Positions 51,730 through 61,422 are shown, numbered from the stretch's first letter. The stretch: DNA of 64,000 bases from Raoultibacter phocaeensis (GCF_901411515.1 NZ_CABDUX010000001.1:1426001-1490000); one strand, 5' to 3'. The notes: a model not told the origin generated them from the sequence alone. Program-made: numbers and translations.

Positions 51730-53856
51730 ATGACGATCGCGCGCGGAGTGAACGAGCACGACAAGGTCTTTTTCGATTCGGTTCTTGCGGGCTTATCGGA
51801 GCTCGTATACATGTGCGATGCCGAAACCTATGAACTCGTGTACCTCAATCAGGCCGGCGTCGAGCTGTTCGGCACCGACATCGTGGGAAAACCTTGTTAC
51901 GAAGTGCTTCAGGGAAAGAGCGAGCCCTGCTCGTTTTGCACGAACGATCGTCTCGGGTTCGAAACGTTCTACGAGTGGGAGCATACGAACGAAACGACGG
52001 GCGGACACTATCTGCTGCGCGATAAGCTGCTGGACTGGGATGGCCGTGCCGTGCGACTGGAGATCGCATTCGACATCACCGATCGCACCCGGGAAAGCGA
52101 GTTGTTTCGCTTTCAGGCCGAGGCGAACGCCATGGTCGTTGAAAGCGCCAAGCTTCTCGAGAGGGAGACCGGGTTCTCGCTCGCGCTTGACGAAGTGCTC
52201 GGCAAGCTCGGAACGTTTCTATGCGCCGATCGGGCGTATGTGTTCGAAATCGAAGGGGAGCGCATGTCGAACACGTACGAATGGTGCAACGCAGGCGTGC
52301 AGCCGCACAAAAGCGAGCTGCAGAATATGCCGCTTTCCCTTATCGACCATTGGCTTGCGAGGTTTAAGGGGGGCGAAGCGGCTGTGATCGAAGACGTACG
52401 CGAACTTCCCGACGACCGCGCCGACGAGCGTGCTGTGTTGGTTGCCCAGGACATCGTTTCGCTTGTGGCGGTTCCGATCGAAATCGACGGCCGACTTGCG
52501 GGCTATCTCGGGATCGACAACCCTGCGGTCGGAGGCCTCGAAGCGATCGAAATGCAGCTTGTCGGTCTGACGTATTTCGTAGCGGCGAACATGAAACGAG
52601 CTGCAACGCAGCGACAGCTCGACGAGCTCACGTGGAACGATCCCCTCACCCGTGCACGTTCGCGCGCTGCGTTCCATCGTGATTACGATCGAGGCAGGTT
52701 CGAGTGCATCGGGATGGCGCTCATCGATGTCGATCGGCTTTCGATTGTCAACCGCGAGCTGGGGCGATCAGCGGGCGACGAGCTTTTGTCTGACACCGCG
52801 CGGTGCCTGCACAGTGTGTTCGGCGAGGGGGTGTACCGCGTAGGAGATGACGAGTTCTGCGCTGTTTCAACGCCCATCGGATACGAGGAGTTCGCCGATT
52901 TGTCCGTGCGGGCAATGCAGCGCCTCGGCGACGAGGGTATTCATGCTTCCCTCGGGTCTGCGTGGCATGGCGCGTGCGACAGCACGGCGGGTCTGCTCGA
53001 TCTTGCGGGCGACCGTATGCGCAGCGCGAAACGGGGCCGCCATCGGGCAACCGATCTGGGTGTCGATCTGGCCTCCGATGCTGCAGTGAGCACGCTGTTG
53101 CGCCCAGGCGGGGCGAAGTGCGCTGCAGAAGCGGGTTTGCTGAGCATTCACCTTATGCCTCAGGCGTCGGCTGTTACAGGCGAAATACTCGGTGCAGAAG
53201 CTCTCATCCGGTTTTGCGATAGAGAACGGGGCATGCAGGCGCTTCCGTCCTCGTTCATACCCGCGCTCGAAGATATGGGCGAGATCGCCGAAGTCGATTT
53301 CTTCGCGCTTTCGAAAGCGTGCGAAACGATTGCGCGATGGCAGCGCGAGGGAAGAAACCCCGTGCCGTTGGCAGTGAACTTCTCGCGGCGCACGATCGGC
53401 GACGAGGGGTTCGTTGCGCGGATTTCCGATACGGTGGCATCGTACGGCCTCGATCCTTCGTTCATCGAAATCGAGATCACCGAATCGGCGCGCGAAGAAA
53501 GCGAGGCGTTGCTGCACGACGTTGCTGACGGGCTGAGGAGTTCGGGCTTTCGCGTCGCCATCGACGATTTCGGAGTCGATAACGCCAACTACCAGCTGTT
53601 TATCCAACTTGAGTTTGACGTGCTGAAAATCGACAAGTCGCTCGTATGGGGCCTCGGTACCGAAGCCCGCACGATGCAGGTGATTCAGAACCTCGTCGAT
53701 TTGTGCAACGGCTTGGGCATCGAGACGGTTGCCGAAGGCATCGAATCGAAAGAGCAGTTGACCGCGCTTCGCGAGGCGGGCTGTACGCGGGCGCAGGGCT
53801 ATAGCATAGGAAAGCCTAAGCCCATCGAAGAATTCGAGCGACGCTTCATGAGGTAG
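51730..53856 (+). CDS. PAS-GAF-degenerate GGDEF-EAL signalling protein (probable c-di-GMP phosphodiesterase)
   Basis: A 708-residue cytoplasmic protein. PAS-like domain (about 10-125), GAF (about 150-290), GGDEF-type (about 305-440) and EAL (about 450-705). The GGDEF motif reads GDDEF, and the usual Asp/Asn and His of the substrate loop are changed (NRELGRSAGD), so cyclase activity is doubtful. The EAL side is intact: GAEALIRF, NFSRR, EITES, DDFG, KIDKS and AEGIES. It likely degrades cyclic di-GMP under PAS/GAF control. Confidence 0.9.
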   Translation: MTIARGVNEHDKVFFDSVLAGLSELVYMCDAETYELVYLNQAGVELFGTDIVGKPCYEVLQGKSEPCSFCTNDRLGFETFYEWEHTNETTGGHYLLRDKLLDWDGRAVRLEIAFDITDRTRESELFRFQAEANAMVVESAKLLERETGFSLALDEVLGKLGTFLCADRAYVFEIEGERMSNTYEWCNAGVQPHKSELQNMPLSLIDHWLARFKGGEAAVIEDVRELPDDRADERAVLVAQDIVSLVAVPIEIDGRLAGYLGIDNPAVGGLEAIEMQLVGLTYFVAANMKRAATQRQLDELTWNDPLTRARSRAAFHRDYDRGRFECIGMALIDVDRLSIVNRELGRSAGDELLSDTARCLHSVFGEGVYRVGDDEFCAVSTPIGYEEFADLSVRAMQRLGDEGIHASLGSAWHGACDSTAGLLDLAGDRMRSAKRGRHRATDLGVDLASDAAVSTLLRPGGAKCAAEAGLLSIHLMPQASAVTGEILGAEALIRFCDRERGMQALPSSFIPALEDMGEIAEVDFFALSKACETIARWQREGRNPVPLAVNFSRRTIGDEGFVARISDTVASYGLDPSFIEIEITESAREESEALLHDVADGLRSSGFRVAIDDFGVDNANYQLFIQLEFDVLKIDKSLVWGLGTEARTMQVIQNLVDLCNGLGIETVAEGIESKEQLTALREAGCTRAQGYSIGKPKPIEEFERRFMR

Positions 53857-53940
53857 TGTTTCGAATCCGCGTCTTGTGCAGCAGACGGGCGTATCTTGTG
53901 CCGACGTTCATTGCAATGCGTGGCATTCGCCCTGTGAGCC

Positions 53941-54126
53941 TTATCCCGCTTGGTAGATGGTTTCGAGCGCGTCGCTTGCAACGAGGGTGCACAGCGCGTT
54001 GCTGGCCTGTTCACTTTCGATACCGAGGTGCTCGAAGCGCTTTGCAAGCTTGAGGCAGTACGACAGGTCGCCGGACTCTAAAGACAGTAAGGCGGTTGTG
54101 GCTTCCTCGTTCAGATCTCCAAACAT
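53941..54126 (-). CDS. 61-residue protein with hairpin-buried ribosome binding site
   Basis: ATG at 54126 with AAAGGAGC ending five bases upstream, in the 3' arm of a perfect 16-base hairpin (54132-54180). The protein is predicted mostly helical, with Leu and Glu periodicity (LNEEATTALLSLESGDLSYCLKLAKRF) and two cysteines (24 and 46). It has no signal or membrane helix. It lies downstream of a PucR-type regulator gene on the same strand, 180 bases apart. No family recognised. The strong ribosome binding site argues it is real. Confidence 0.65.
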   Translation of the reverse strand: MFGDLNEEATTALLSLESGDLSYCLKLAKRFEHLGIESEQASNALCTLVASDALETIYQAG

Positions 54127-54131
54127 AAGGT

Positions 54132-54180
54132 GCTCCTTTCTTTTCGATGCCCTTAGCTTATGCGTCGAAAAGAAAGGAGC
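54132..54180 (-). promoter_or_regulatory. 16-base perfect hairpin sequestering the small protein's ribosome binding site
   Basis: On the minus strand GCTCCTTTCTTTTCGA pairs with TCGAAAAGAAAGGAGC across a 17-base loop. The 3' arm contains the AAAGGAG Shine-Dalgarno. Folding would block initiation. The same sequence could also serve as a DNA operator. Confidence 0.75.
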
Positions 54181-54209
54181 TTTGAGACAATCGGAAAAGC
54201 TCGGCCATT

Positions 54210-54233
54210 CGTTTTGTCCGATTGGACAAAACG
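54210..54233. promoter_or_regulatory. Perfect 10-base palindrome upstream of the small gene
   Basis: CGTTTTGTCC and GGACAAAACG flank GATT. It lies between the PucR gene and the hairpin and is a candidate operator. Confidence 0.55.
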
Positions 54234-54305
54234 GGAGTGTACTATTCGGGAATGTGCGAGCGCTGTGGAAGACGCGGCTTGAGGCCGTCTACTTTTGCAG
54301 GTTGC

Positions 54306-55481
54306 TCAGTGCTGTACGAGGGGATTCGTCTGATCTAAAAATACGAGACCCAGCAAGAAAACAAATTCCCGATCGGGGGAATCGGCCATTCCCAGCACCG
54401 TTTTCGCCTTGCGCAAACGGTAGCGAATGGTGTTCGGGTGCTGGTGGAGGGTTTCGGCTGCACGGCGCACATCGCCGTACGCTCGCGCTACGGCTTCGCA
54501 GGTCATCGCAAGCTCCGTGCCGTTGGCATCGTCGCATTCTTCAAGAAGAGCGCGATGTAGCGCCGCCGTACGCCAAAACAGACGGCTTTCATTTGCTGCG
54601 GCGCGAAAAGCGTCATGGTGCAAATCGGCCCAACGCACGACGTCGTCTCCCTCGATGCGCGCGGTTTTGACCGCGGCAAGCGCTTCACGTACGCTTATGT
54701 CGCCGTCAGAGAGCGGCGTTTCCTCGCCTACCCCGAGCGCTACCGGGCCTATGGCGAGTATGCGTGCGATAAGATCGCCCTCTGAACGTGAACGGACGCG
54801 TGCAGGCGGCTGCGTGTAGGAAACGAATGCGAGCAGCGCGCCGTGGTAGCGAAAGGCGAACGCCGTATCCACCACATCCCAATCGTATTGGAAATCGACC
54901 AGTACGGCAGCGAGTGCATCAAGCGTTGCGTACAGCGAGCAATCATCGAGTGCACGAGGGGCAACGGCGATGCACTGCATGGTCGATCCCGTAGTGCCTG
55001 CGAGCTCGAAGAGAGCCGCACGCGTTGCTTGGGGATCATGGCCTGAAAGCAGGTTGTCCAGAATGCGTCCTTTACTTGACTGCTCGCCATCGCGGCCGAT
55101 GAGGTCAAGCGCCTGATAAGCCACTACTTCATGGTAGCCTCCGTCGTAGAAGTACAGGGGCACGCCCGCCTCAAGGCTGGCCGCACAGACGCGCTTGCTT
55201 ACGATGGGGCGGTACACTTTTTTCAAGGCGATAGCCGATACGCCGCGCTCGATCAAAACCAAGAGCGATCGTTCGGACAGCTCGGGATCATCTTGGGCGA
55301 AACCAAGGTTCGTTACGATGAACTCGCCGGGTATATAGGACAGGTATCCGTCATCTTTGTCGGGGGAGCAGTCGAGGATGCCCACGTTGCGCACCTCGCG
55401 CGCTTCGGCACCGGGGCAGCGCGCAATGGGTTCTACCCATTCGAAGGCGGGGAGCGCGAGTATGTCTGCAACCGTGATCAT
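54306..55481 (-). CDS. PucR-family transcriptional regulator
   Basis: A 391-residue protein. The N-terminal PucR domain (about 1-110) has MITVADILALP and GEFIVTNLGF; the C-terminal HTH_30 (HQHPNTIRYRLRKAKTVLG, preceded by RRAAETL) is diagnostic. The central part resembles a GGDEF-like CdaR domain. PucR proteins control purine, amino acid or nitrogen genes in response to metabolites. It is divergent from a decayed gene and lies upstream of the small 61-residue ORF. Confidence 0.9.
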   Translation of the reverse strand: MITVADILALPAFEWVEPIARCPGAEAREVRNVGILDCSPDKDDGYLSYIPGEFIVTNLGFAQDDPELSERSLLVLIERGVSAIALKKVYRPIVSKRVCAASLEAGVPLYFYDGGYHEVVAYQALDLIGRDGEQSSKGRILDNLLSGHDPQATRAALFELAGTTGSTMQCIAVAPRALDDCSLYATLDALAAVLVDFQYDWDVVDTAFAFRYHGALLAFVSYTQPPARVRSRSEGDLIARILAIGPVALGVGEETPLSDGDISVREALAAVKTARIEGDDVVRWADLHHDAFRAAANESRLFWRTAALHRALLEECDDANGTELAMTCEAVARAYGDVRRAAETLHQHPNTIRYRLRKAKTVLGMADSPDREFVFLLGLVFLDQTNPLVQH

Positions 55482-55611
55482 GCGGACTCCTTTCAGGCTG
55501 GTTGGCAGACGGGCTGTCTTGCTTCATCATACCCATTGATGCTACGGTGTGCGGTGTCCGAGGAGCGATATGCTGAGAATGATCAAATGCTCGCGAGAGG
55601 AGCTATGCACT

Positions 55612-55913
55612 ATGAAAGACGACCAGCCATCCGTACTCGACTTGCTTAATTCTAGTCGTGCGACGGAAGCGGATTGGATTAGGTCGAGCACAATATCGGC
55701 GTGCTGCACGATGCGGTTTTCGCTGTCGGAAACCTGCTGGACGGACGAGTATCTCATCCCGCGTGAAGCGGCGCTCGGGAAGCTTTTGAAGAGAGATATC
55801 CCGATAATGAAACCGTCGAGGCGTTCGTTGCGGAGAATCGCTACGAAGTGGAGCTGTTCTCGAAGTACCAAGAGTGCTCCGGGTACGTGTTCTGTATCGG
55901 CAGGAAGAAGTAA
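55612..55913 (+). pseudogene. Decayed gene, possibly a methyltransferase-type protein remnant
   Basis: ATG at 55612 with GAGAGGAGC upstream opens a frame (MKDDQPSVLDLLNSSRATEADW) that then turns nonsense. A different frame resumes at 55683 (VEHNIGVLHDAVFAVGNLLDG), meets TGA at 55764, and continues (EERYPDNETVEAFVAENRYE, then SGYVFCIGRKK) to a stop at 55911. At least one frameshift and one nonsense change are needed. The family is a guess from the C-terminal ending. Confidence 0.55.
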
Positions 55914-55947
55914 AACAGGTCAGCCAAGTTTCCTTGACTGACCTGTT
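55914..55947 (-). terminator. Terminator of the giant surface protein gene
   Basis: On the minus strand AACAGGTCAG-CAAG pairs with CTTG-CTGACCTGTT (15-base arms, one mismatch) around GAAA, followed by TTAC. Almost the same hairpin ends the tRNA-Thr fragment at 62677. Confidence 0.7.
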
Positions 55948-55974
55948 CGATCTAAGGTTTTCCTTAACTGTCTA

Positions 55975-58900
55975 TCATGAGACAGCCCTCTGTATGGCTG
56001 TATAGGTTGCATTCGAGAGGCTGTTTTTGTCTCCGATCACGTAGGCTTTCGAGATGCTCCCCTTGTTGGGTTTTATCACTTTCGAGATCTGCCGATCGGC
56101 GACGGAGCCGTTATCCGCCAGAAGAAGCGGCGATGCGCTCATCCCGCCTAGGGACGAGGCGACGAGGGCGTCGGCGAACTTGCCGTCGTATCCTGCCGTT
56201 ACGACGACGTTCCTGCACGTGAATCCGTTGCGGAGGGCCCAGTCGGCGACGAGCTGCGAGGTTTCGTACCGGTCGCTGCCGGAGAACCGGATCGTGTCGG
56301 CGAACTTCTTCAGCGAATTCTCGGCAGAGGCGGATACCGAGTATTTCGACCCCATGATGAGCACGGTGTCGAACCCTCCCCCCGCGATCTCGCCGAGCAC
56401 GGCTGGCGAGAGGTTGCCGTTTCCATCAGCGAGGAAGATCGGCGCTTTCATCGCGTAGGCGACGGGGGAGGCCGAAAGCGCGTCGGGGGCCTTGGTTCCG
56501 ATTGCGACGATGGCCGTCTTCCCCCAGCCGCCCGATCCCGCCTTGTAGATCTTGAGCGCCGTCTCGTACCGGTCGGCACCGCCCAGTCGGGAGGCGTTTC
56601 CTCCGACGAGGGATCTGATTTCGCCGAAAGCTTTGTCTGAAACGGAGTGTTTGTCTCCAATCACAAAGGCCCTATCCGCGCCTAGACGCTTGATCTCCGC
56701 TTTGGCGTCGGCCGTCAGGTAGGACGTCTGGGTGAGAAGAACCTGCCCGCCGTGCACGCCCGCGAGCCCCGCTGCCGCGAGAGCGTCGGGGAAGTCGTCG
56801 CCGCGCGCCACGATGACCGTCCCGCACGACCCTTTTTCAGGGAAAGCCGCCTGCGAGACGAGCGCCATGGTAGCATAGCGGTCTGCGCCGCCGAGGCGGG
56901 AGACGGTAGCCGGCTGTGGCTGGGGATCGGGATTGGGAGCGTAAATGGTGAAAGAAAGGCGCTTCTCTCCCGTGAAAAGTCCTTTGCCGATGACGATAAC
57001 CGTCGCTTTGCCAACACCTCCATTGCCTTCGAAGGAAAGGCTATAGTCGATCCCCTCTTCCAAGGGCATCCCCTCGTAAGACACCTCAATGGTTGGGGCG
57101 ATGGGGGTTCCCGTCCATATCTGATCCGGTATTTCCGAAATGGTCGCCCAAGCGATATCCTTCGCCTCTGTCGAGGTGGAATTCTCGATATCATCCGCCG
57201 TAACGGTATCGGTACCAAGCTGATTTTCAGACCCGTTGGCGTGCTCAACGAGTCGTACCTCGCCGTCGGCTCTCACCTCAACCTCGTTGTGCTCGCTCGG
57301 AAAAACCCAGTCCCTGTAGGAGACGCTGCTCTCCATGTCCCCTACCGTCGTGTTCGTGGCGATGCGCGATACCTCTCCGCCCGTCAGAACCATATTCACT
57401 TTCGAGGCATCATAGGCTGCGTCGACGCAGCCCGTTTCAGCGCAGCTGGTGTAGGTTCCGTATGCATCGCAATAGTCGAGGTCTTCGGCCGAGCTGAGCG
57501 CGAAGAGCTCGTTGCCGCTTGTTACGTCTCGTACGCTGACTGTCGCATCGACGCCTTGGAGATGGACGGTGACAACGTTGGAGGCGTCTACTGTCGGCTC
57601 CGCTTCGTATACTCCAAGCGAGGCTTCTCTGGCAATTCCGTTCTTTTCCTTGTACAACGCCTCGAGGTTCTTACCCTCCGCCTTGCGGGCGTTTTCGCCG
57701 CTAGCGCTGGCATCCACAAGCAGGAAATCGCGCTTCAGGAAGAAGCGCTTTTGCACCTGGACGGTGCTGCTGCCTGCCTTGATCTCGTAGTAATCGGTGT
57801 TCGGGAACGAAGCGTCAACGAGCGAAATTTCCATATCGTCGAACGAGCAATTGCGAAATACGATGGTGTCCTGCTTCGTGTCGGTCAGGATCTCAACCGC
57901 TGAGTCGAGGACGTCTTCAAGTCCTTCCTTTACTTTGCTTGGCTGCTCGAGGTTGGTGAAAACGATCGTCTTCATGACGCCCATAAGCCCCTTGCAGAGA
58001 ACGTTTCCGTCCGACGCGCACGTGTCGCTGATGTGGACGTCGGCGCCGTCGCCGATGACGTACAGGTCGGATCCCTCGTTGCCCGTGAAGCGGGAGGAGC
58101 CGGCGCCGGCAACGAAGATGTCGGCCGTTTGGCCGCCGCGCATGGTATCGCCTTGGCCAGAGCCGGTGTACATGATCTGGGGAAGGAACATATTGTATGG
58201 ACCCAGGGCATCGTCCATGCCCGTCAGCTTTACGTCTTTCCCCGTCGTTCCCAAAGTAATCTGGGTGTTCTTCGTCGCGAAGGAAAGGTCCGGCTTTCCG
58301 CTGTCAAGGTTGTTGACCGATTCCTTGACTGACTCCAGAACGGCTTCCGCATCGGCAACGTAAAAGGTTTTGGCCTCAGCAGCTGGAAAGATGGAAGTTC
58401 CCGAGCACAGCGCAAAACCGTCTTCCGCCGCTTCGTACAGCGAGTTCAGCCGGTACTTCGATCCGCCTGGATTCGCATCCACCTCAACGGAAGAGAGAAC
58501 ATCTGTCCCATACCCGTACAGAAGTCTCATTGAAGAGGCGTAGTAGTTGGTGCATATAGGGCGGTCGATCCCCTCGAAGTTGTTCCCGTCCACGAATTCG
58601 CCCTGCGTGAGCCAGGATAGCTTGGCGCCGTATCCGGCGGAAGCATTGAACACGTTGCAAGGGCTGCCTGACGTGATCGATGCGTACGATGCCGCCATAC
58701 CGCCCAGGAAACTGCCCGTCACATGGATCGGGGCTTCCGGATTGGCGTTCTTTACCTCTCGGCACACCTCCATGGCGCCGTCGAAGCACCCTTTTGTTTC
58801 GCTCTGCAAAAGCGAGTTGAAGCTGCTGGCGTAGGTGATGATGCCCTTCGGGTCGAGCGCCAAGACGATGTCTCCCGTAGCAGGGTCTTTCAAAGCCACG

Positions 58901-60525
58901 TGCTTCTTCGGACCTTCGCCGTTCGCGCTTGCGAATTCGTAGCCCTTCAGTACGGAAGAGAAGAAGTCCGAGTATTGTTGGTCCTGCCCTTTCCAGATCG
59001 CCTTGTCGTTCGCTTGGAAGGGGGCGGACGCCAGGAAATCGTCGACCGTCTTACCAACCCACGAAGAACCGGGATTGAACGCAGCCAGCTCGCAGGTTGC
59101 AAGCTGCACGAGCGGATCCGTTGCGAAGTGTTTCGGGGTATCGGGGTCGTCGGGGGGCGTAGTAGCAAGCATGCGAAGGATGGGGTAGGGGTAGTCACCC
59201 GAGCCCATTTGCCATACGGTTTCGAAATCCCAACCGACGAATGAAGATTGTTGCTGCATGGCATTTGAAGAGAGTGGAACTCCTGTCGACGTTTCATATA
59301 TCCCCTGTAGCACAGCCGTATCCAGATAATAGCTTTGGCCAGGATTGCCCCAATAGTCGGTTTCTTCTGCACCACCGATATAATCGACGTAAACGGGGCC
59401 CGACGTAGTGATGTTTCCTGTGCTATAGCATCTGTAAGAAAAGTTAGAGGCACCAGAGACTTTGAATTGATAGTCCTTATTAGTTGAAACGGATATATCG
59501 CCAATATTGCAACTGTCATAAGCGCTATAGTAATTAGCAAGACCTCTGACTTGGCATAGCGTTAGATCTCCTGCTGTGGTTTCTGCAGTGATATCGCCTG
59601 CATTGATGCAGCGATTACAATCGCCTGAACCGTTAATGCCAGCTGCATCGATACTGGTTGAGCCTTCGATGCAGACAGCTTTTGCGTAAAGAGAGCCAGT
59701 ATTTATGGAGCTAAAAGAAGACGCGGCATTATTGCCCGCGATGCCGCCGGCGATGACGCTAGCACCGACGCCTGAACTGTAGTTACCGTTAACGCTGTAC
59801 ATGGAGGCAGAGATATTGACTGAGCTTCGACAATAGTTGACTTCGTTATTGTCTATTGCTCCGGCGATGCCGCCAATGTAAGCATCCGGGAATTTGTATT
59901 CTTCGGTGGAATTTCCCGTTACTGCAATCTCCCCGCTTGCGTAACAATTATCGAGCGAACCTTCTTGGCGTGATGCATTGAGATCACTAGACGCCCGACC
60001 TGCGATACAGCCGACCAAAACCTTTGACTTCGTCTCGATAGTTATACTGCAGTTAACCATTCCAAGATTACAAACTCCTTCGTCGAAAAAACGAGCGAAC
60101 AAACCGAAATGAGGCGCAGCACCGTCTTTGTGAGAGGAAGCGGGAAGAGAATAATCGGTATCCCTTGCGTTGATAGTCATATTCTTCACAACATGACCGT
60201 TTCCGTCAAAATGGCCTTCGAATGCGTTTAAGGCGTCAACGCTCAATCCGATCGGTTGCCAATTCCCCCAACCAGATAAATCGATGTCATCCATTAGAAT
60301 ATAATTGGATTTTAGATCGTTGCGTACGCTATTCAAATCATCTGCCGTGTAGATGCCGACATAATCTTCCGGCACATTGGTCTTCTGTTTTACCGGGACG
60401 ATAAAACCACTGTCAGCAGCCATGTCTGCATATGCAGAGGCGGTATTCGCGCAAATACCGCCTATCAAAAGGCATGCGCTAAATAATACAAGTAGAGGTG
60501 TCTTGAAGTGTTTTGCGCTCCTCAT
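55975..60525 (-). CDS. Giant secreted surface protein: GLUG-like repeats, pseudo-lipase, RTX-like patch, three cell-wall-binding repeats
   Basis: A 1,516-residue protein; ATG 60525 with AAAGGGG. Signal peptide about 1-31. Residues 50-480 carry GLUG/beta-helix-like repeats (VGCIAGRASSD, IGGIAGAIDN, IAGGIAGNNA). A lipase-3-like alpha/beta-hydrolase region follows (about 490-780) where GHSLGG is replaced by GSFLGG (604-609), so the serine is absent. Next come RTX-like GxGxD patches (about 830-880), an Ig-like or YDG domain (WTGTPIAPTIEVSYEG), then three CWB2 repeats (RLGGADRYAT, RLGGADRYET, RFSGSDRYET) for wall anchoring. Probably an adhesin. Confidence 0.9.
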   Translation of the reverse strand: MRSAKHFKTPLLVLFSACLLIGGICANTASAYADMAADSGFIVPVKQKTNVPEDYVGIYTADDLNSVRNDLKSNYILMDDIDLSGWGNWQPIGLSVDALNAFEGHFDGNGHVVKNMTINARDTDYSLPASSHKDGAAPHFGLFARFFDEGVCNLGMVNCSITIETKSKVLVGCIAGRASSDLNASRQEGSLDNCYASGEIAVTGNSTEEYKFPDAYIGGIAGAIDNNEVNYCRSSVNISASMYSVNGNYSSGVGASVIAGGIAGNNAASSFSSINTGSLYAKAVCIEGSTSIDAAGINGSGDCNRCINAGDITAETTAGDLTLCQVRGLANYYSAYDSCNIGDISVSTNKDYQFKVSGASNFSYRCYSTGNITTSGPVYVDYIGGAEETDYWGNPGQSYYLDTAVLQGIYETSTGVPLSSNAMQQQSSFVGWDFETVWQMGSGDYPYPILRMLATTPPDDPDTPKHFATDPLVQLATCELAAFNPGSSWVGKTVDDFLASAPFQANDKAIWKGQDQQYSDFFSSVLKGYEFASANGEGPKKHVALKDPATGDIVLALDPKGIITYASSFNSLLQSETKGCFDGAMEVCREVKNANPEAPIHVTGSFLGGMAASYASITSGSPCNVFNASAGYGAKLSWLTQGEFVDGNNFEGIDRPICTNYYASSMRLLYGYGTDVLSSVEVDANPGGSKYRLNSLYEAAEDGFALCSGTSIFPAAEAKTFYVADAEAVLESVKESVNNLDSGKPDLSFATKNTQITLGTTGKDVKLTGMDDALGPYNMFLPQIMYTGSGQGDTMRGGQTADIFVAGAGSSRFTGNEGSDLYVIGDGADVHISDTCASDGNVLCKGLMGVMKTIVFTNLEQPSKVKEGLEDVLDSAVEILTDTKQDTIVFRNCSFDDMEISLVDASFPNTDYYEIKAGSSTVQVQKRFFLKRDFLLVDASASGENARKAEGKNLEALYKEKNGIAREASLGVYEAEPTVDASNVVTVHLQGVDATVSVRDVTSGNELFALSSAEDLDYCDAYGTYTSCAETGCVDAAYDASKVNMVLTGGEVSRIATNTTVGDMESSVSYRDWVFPSEHNEVEVRADGEVRLVEHANGSENQLGTDTVTADDIENSTSTEAKDIAWATISEIPDQIWTGTPIAPTIEVSYEGMPLEEGIDYSLSFEGNGGVGKATVIVIGKGLFTGEKRLSFTIYAPNPDPQPQPATVSRLGGADRYATMALVSQAAFPEKGSCGTVIVARGDDFPDALAAAGLAGVHGGQVLLTQTSYLTADAKAEIKRLGADRAFVIGDKHSVSDKAFGEIRSLVGGNASRLGGADRYETALKIYKAGSGGWGKTAIVAIGTKAPDALSASPVAYAMKAPIFLADGNGNLSPAVLGEIAGGGFDTVLIMGSKYSVSASAENSLKKFADTIRFSGSDRYETSQLVADWALRNGFTCRNVVVTAGYDGKFADALVASSLGGMSASPLLLADNGSVADRQISKVIKPNKGSISKAYVIGDKNSLSNATYTAIQRAVS

Positions 60526-61328
60526 ATTATCCCCTTTAGTGTGTTCGCTATAATCATTCAGCATCATACAGTATAAAGATACCCATTGATTGCTATAGAG
60601 CGCGCTGGCGGTATTTTTTGACTGATCTGGTGGAAGCTCTCGATACGATGATAAGCGCAATAGACGATTGGGCTGTCAGGTTGGAAAGGGTTTTCTTTTT
60701 TCAAGAAACGCTTCTCGGAGCTTACGGTCGGAGACTTCGAAACAGGATCGCGATAAATGCTTCGGTCGGTGGTGTTTGCGTCCGATGGGCGATGGTTCTA
60801 GAGGCGATATGAGTAAAGCATCGTGGGCTCCTGCTCGTGCTGGTATTCATTTCGTGATCAGGGCCGATACTAGGCTCATGGCCAGATTCCACATGAACGG
60901 AAGGGGCTCGCTCATGTACTATGTTATTTCGATAGGCCTCGACGTGTACGCCCGGTTCGTTTGTGGCTGCGACTTTCTCCGCGGCGATCCGCGAGTCGTC
61001 TCCAAATGGCTCGGCTACGGCCTGGTAGACGCAGTCTTCCGGACCCCCGCTTCTATCGCTGCTGATAGGCATGCTCGATCTGGCGCATCCCTCTTCTCGG
61101 CTGTCCCCCGTATCGTCCAGACGCCAGAGTCCGCCATCGTCGTGTCGCCTGCCCCCCATGGTGAGCATGAGGGCATGGCCACTCATTCGATTGGAGCATT
61201 GCATGAATCGTCCGTGCACGTTTATGCCGCGTTATTGCGCGCTTCGTGCAGTGGCATTTACGGGCTCCGAGGGCGCTAAAAACCGTGTGTTTACTGTGTA
61301 TATGACCTCATTGATCATATTTTACGGG
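60526..61328. other. 803-base stretch without a supportable gene
   Basis: Between the surface-protein start and the insertion sequence there are open frames on both strands (up to about 200 codons), but none has a good ribosome binding site plus recognisable composition. A possible start at 60811 gives a weakly coding, Arg/Cys-rich protein. This is likely eroded DNA plus the surface-protein promoter. Confidence 0.5.
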
Positions 61329-61350
61329 TTATAGGACAAAACGTGTGCCC
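61329..61350 (+). repeat. Left terminal inverted repeat of the IS
   Basis: Starts TTATAGGACAAAACG; perfect match over 22 bases to the complement of the right end at 62639-62660. Confidence 0.9.
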
Positions 61351-61422
61351 CGAATCACCGTGTAATCGCTGATGCAAGAGTTGTTTTTGGTCGTGGAGTT
61401 GTCTCGGCGCAACTTCGAGGTC

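Noticed and set aside
60668-61279. 203-codon plus-strand frame in the gap before the IS
   Set aside because: No ribosome binding site at its start, and unusual Arg/Cys content. A competing minus-strand frame of 165 codons is equally weak.
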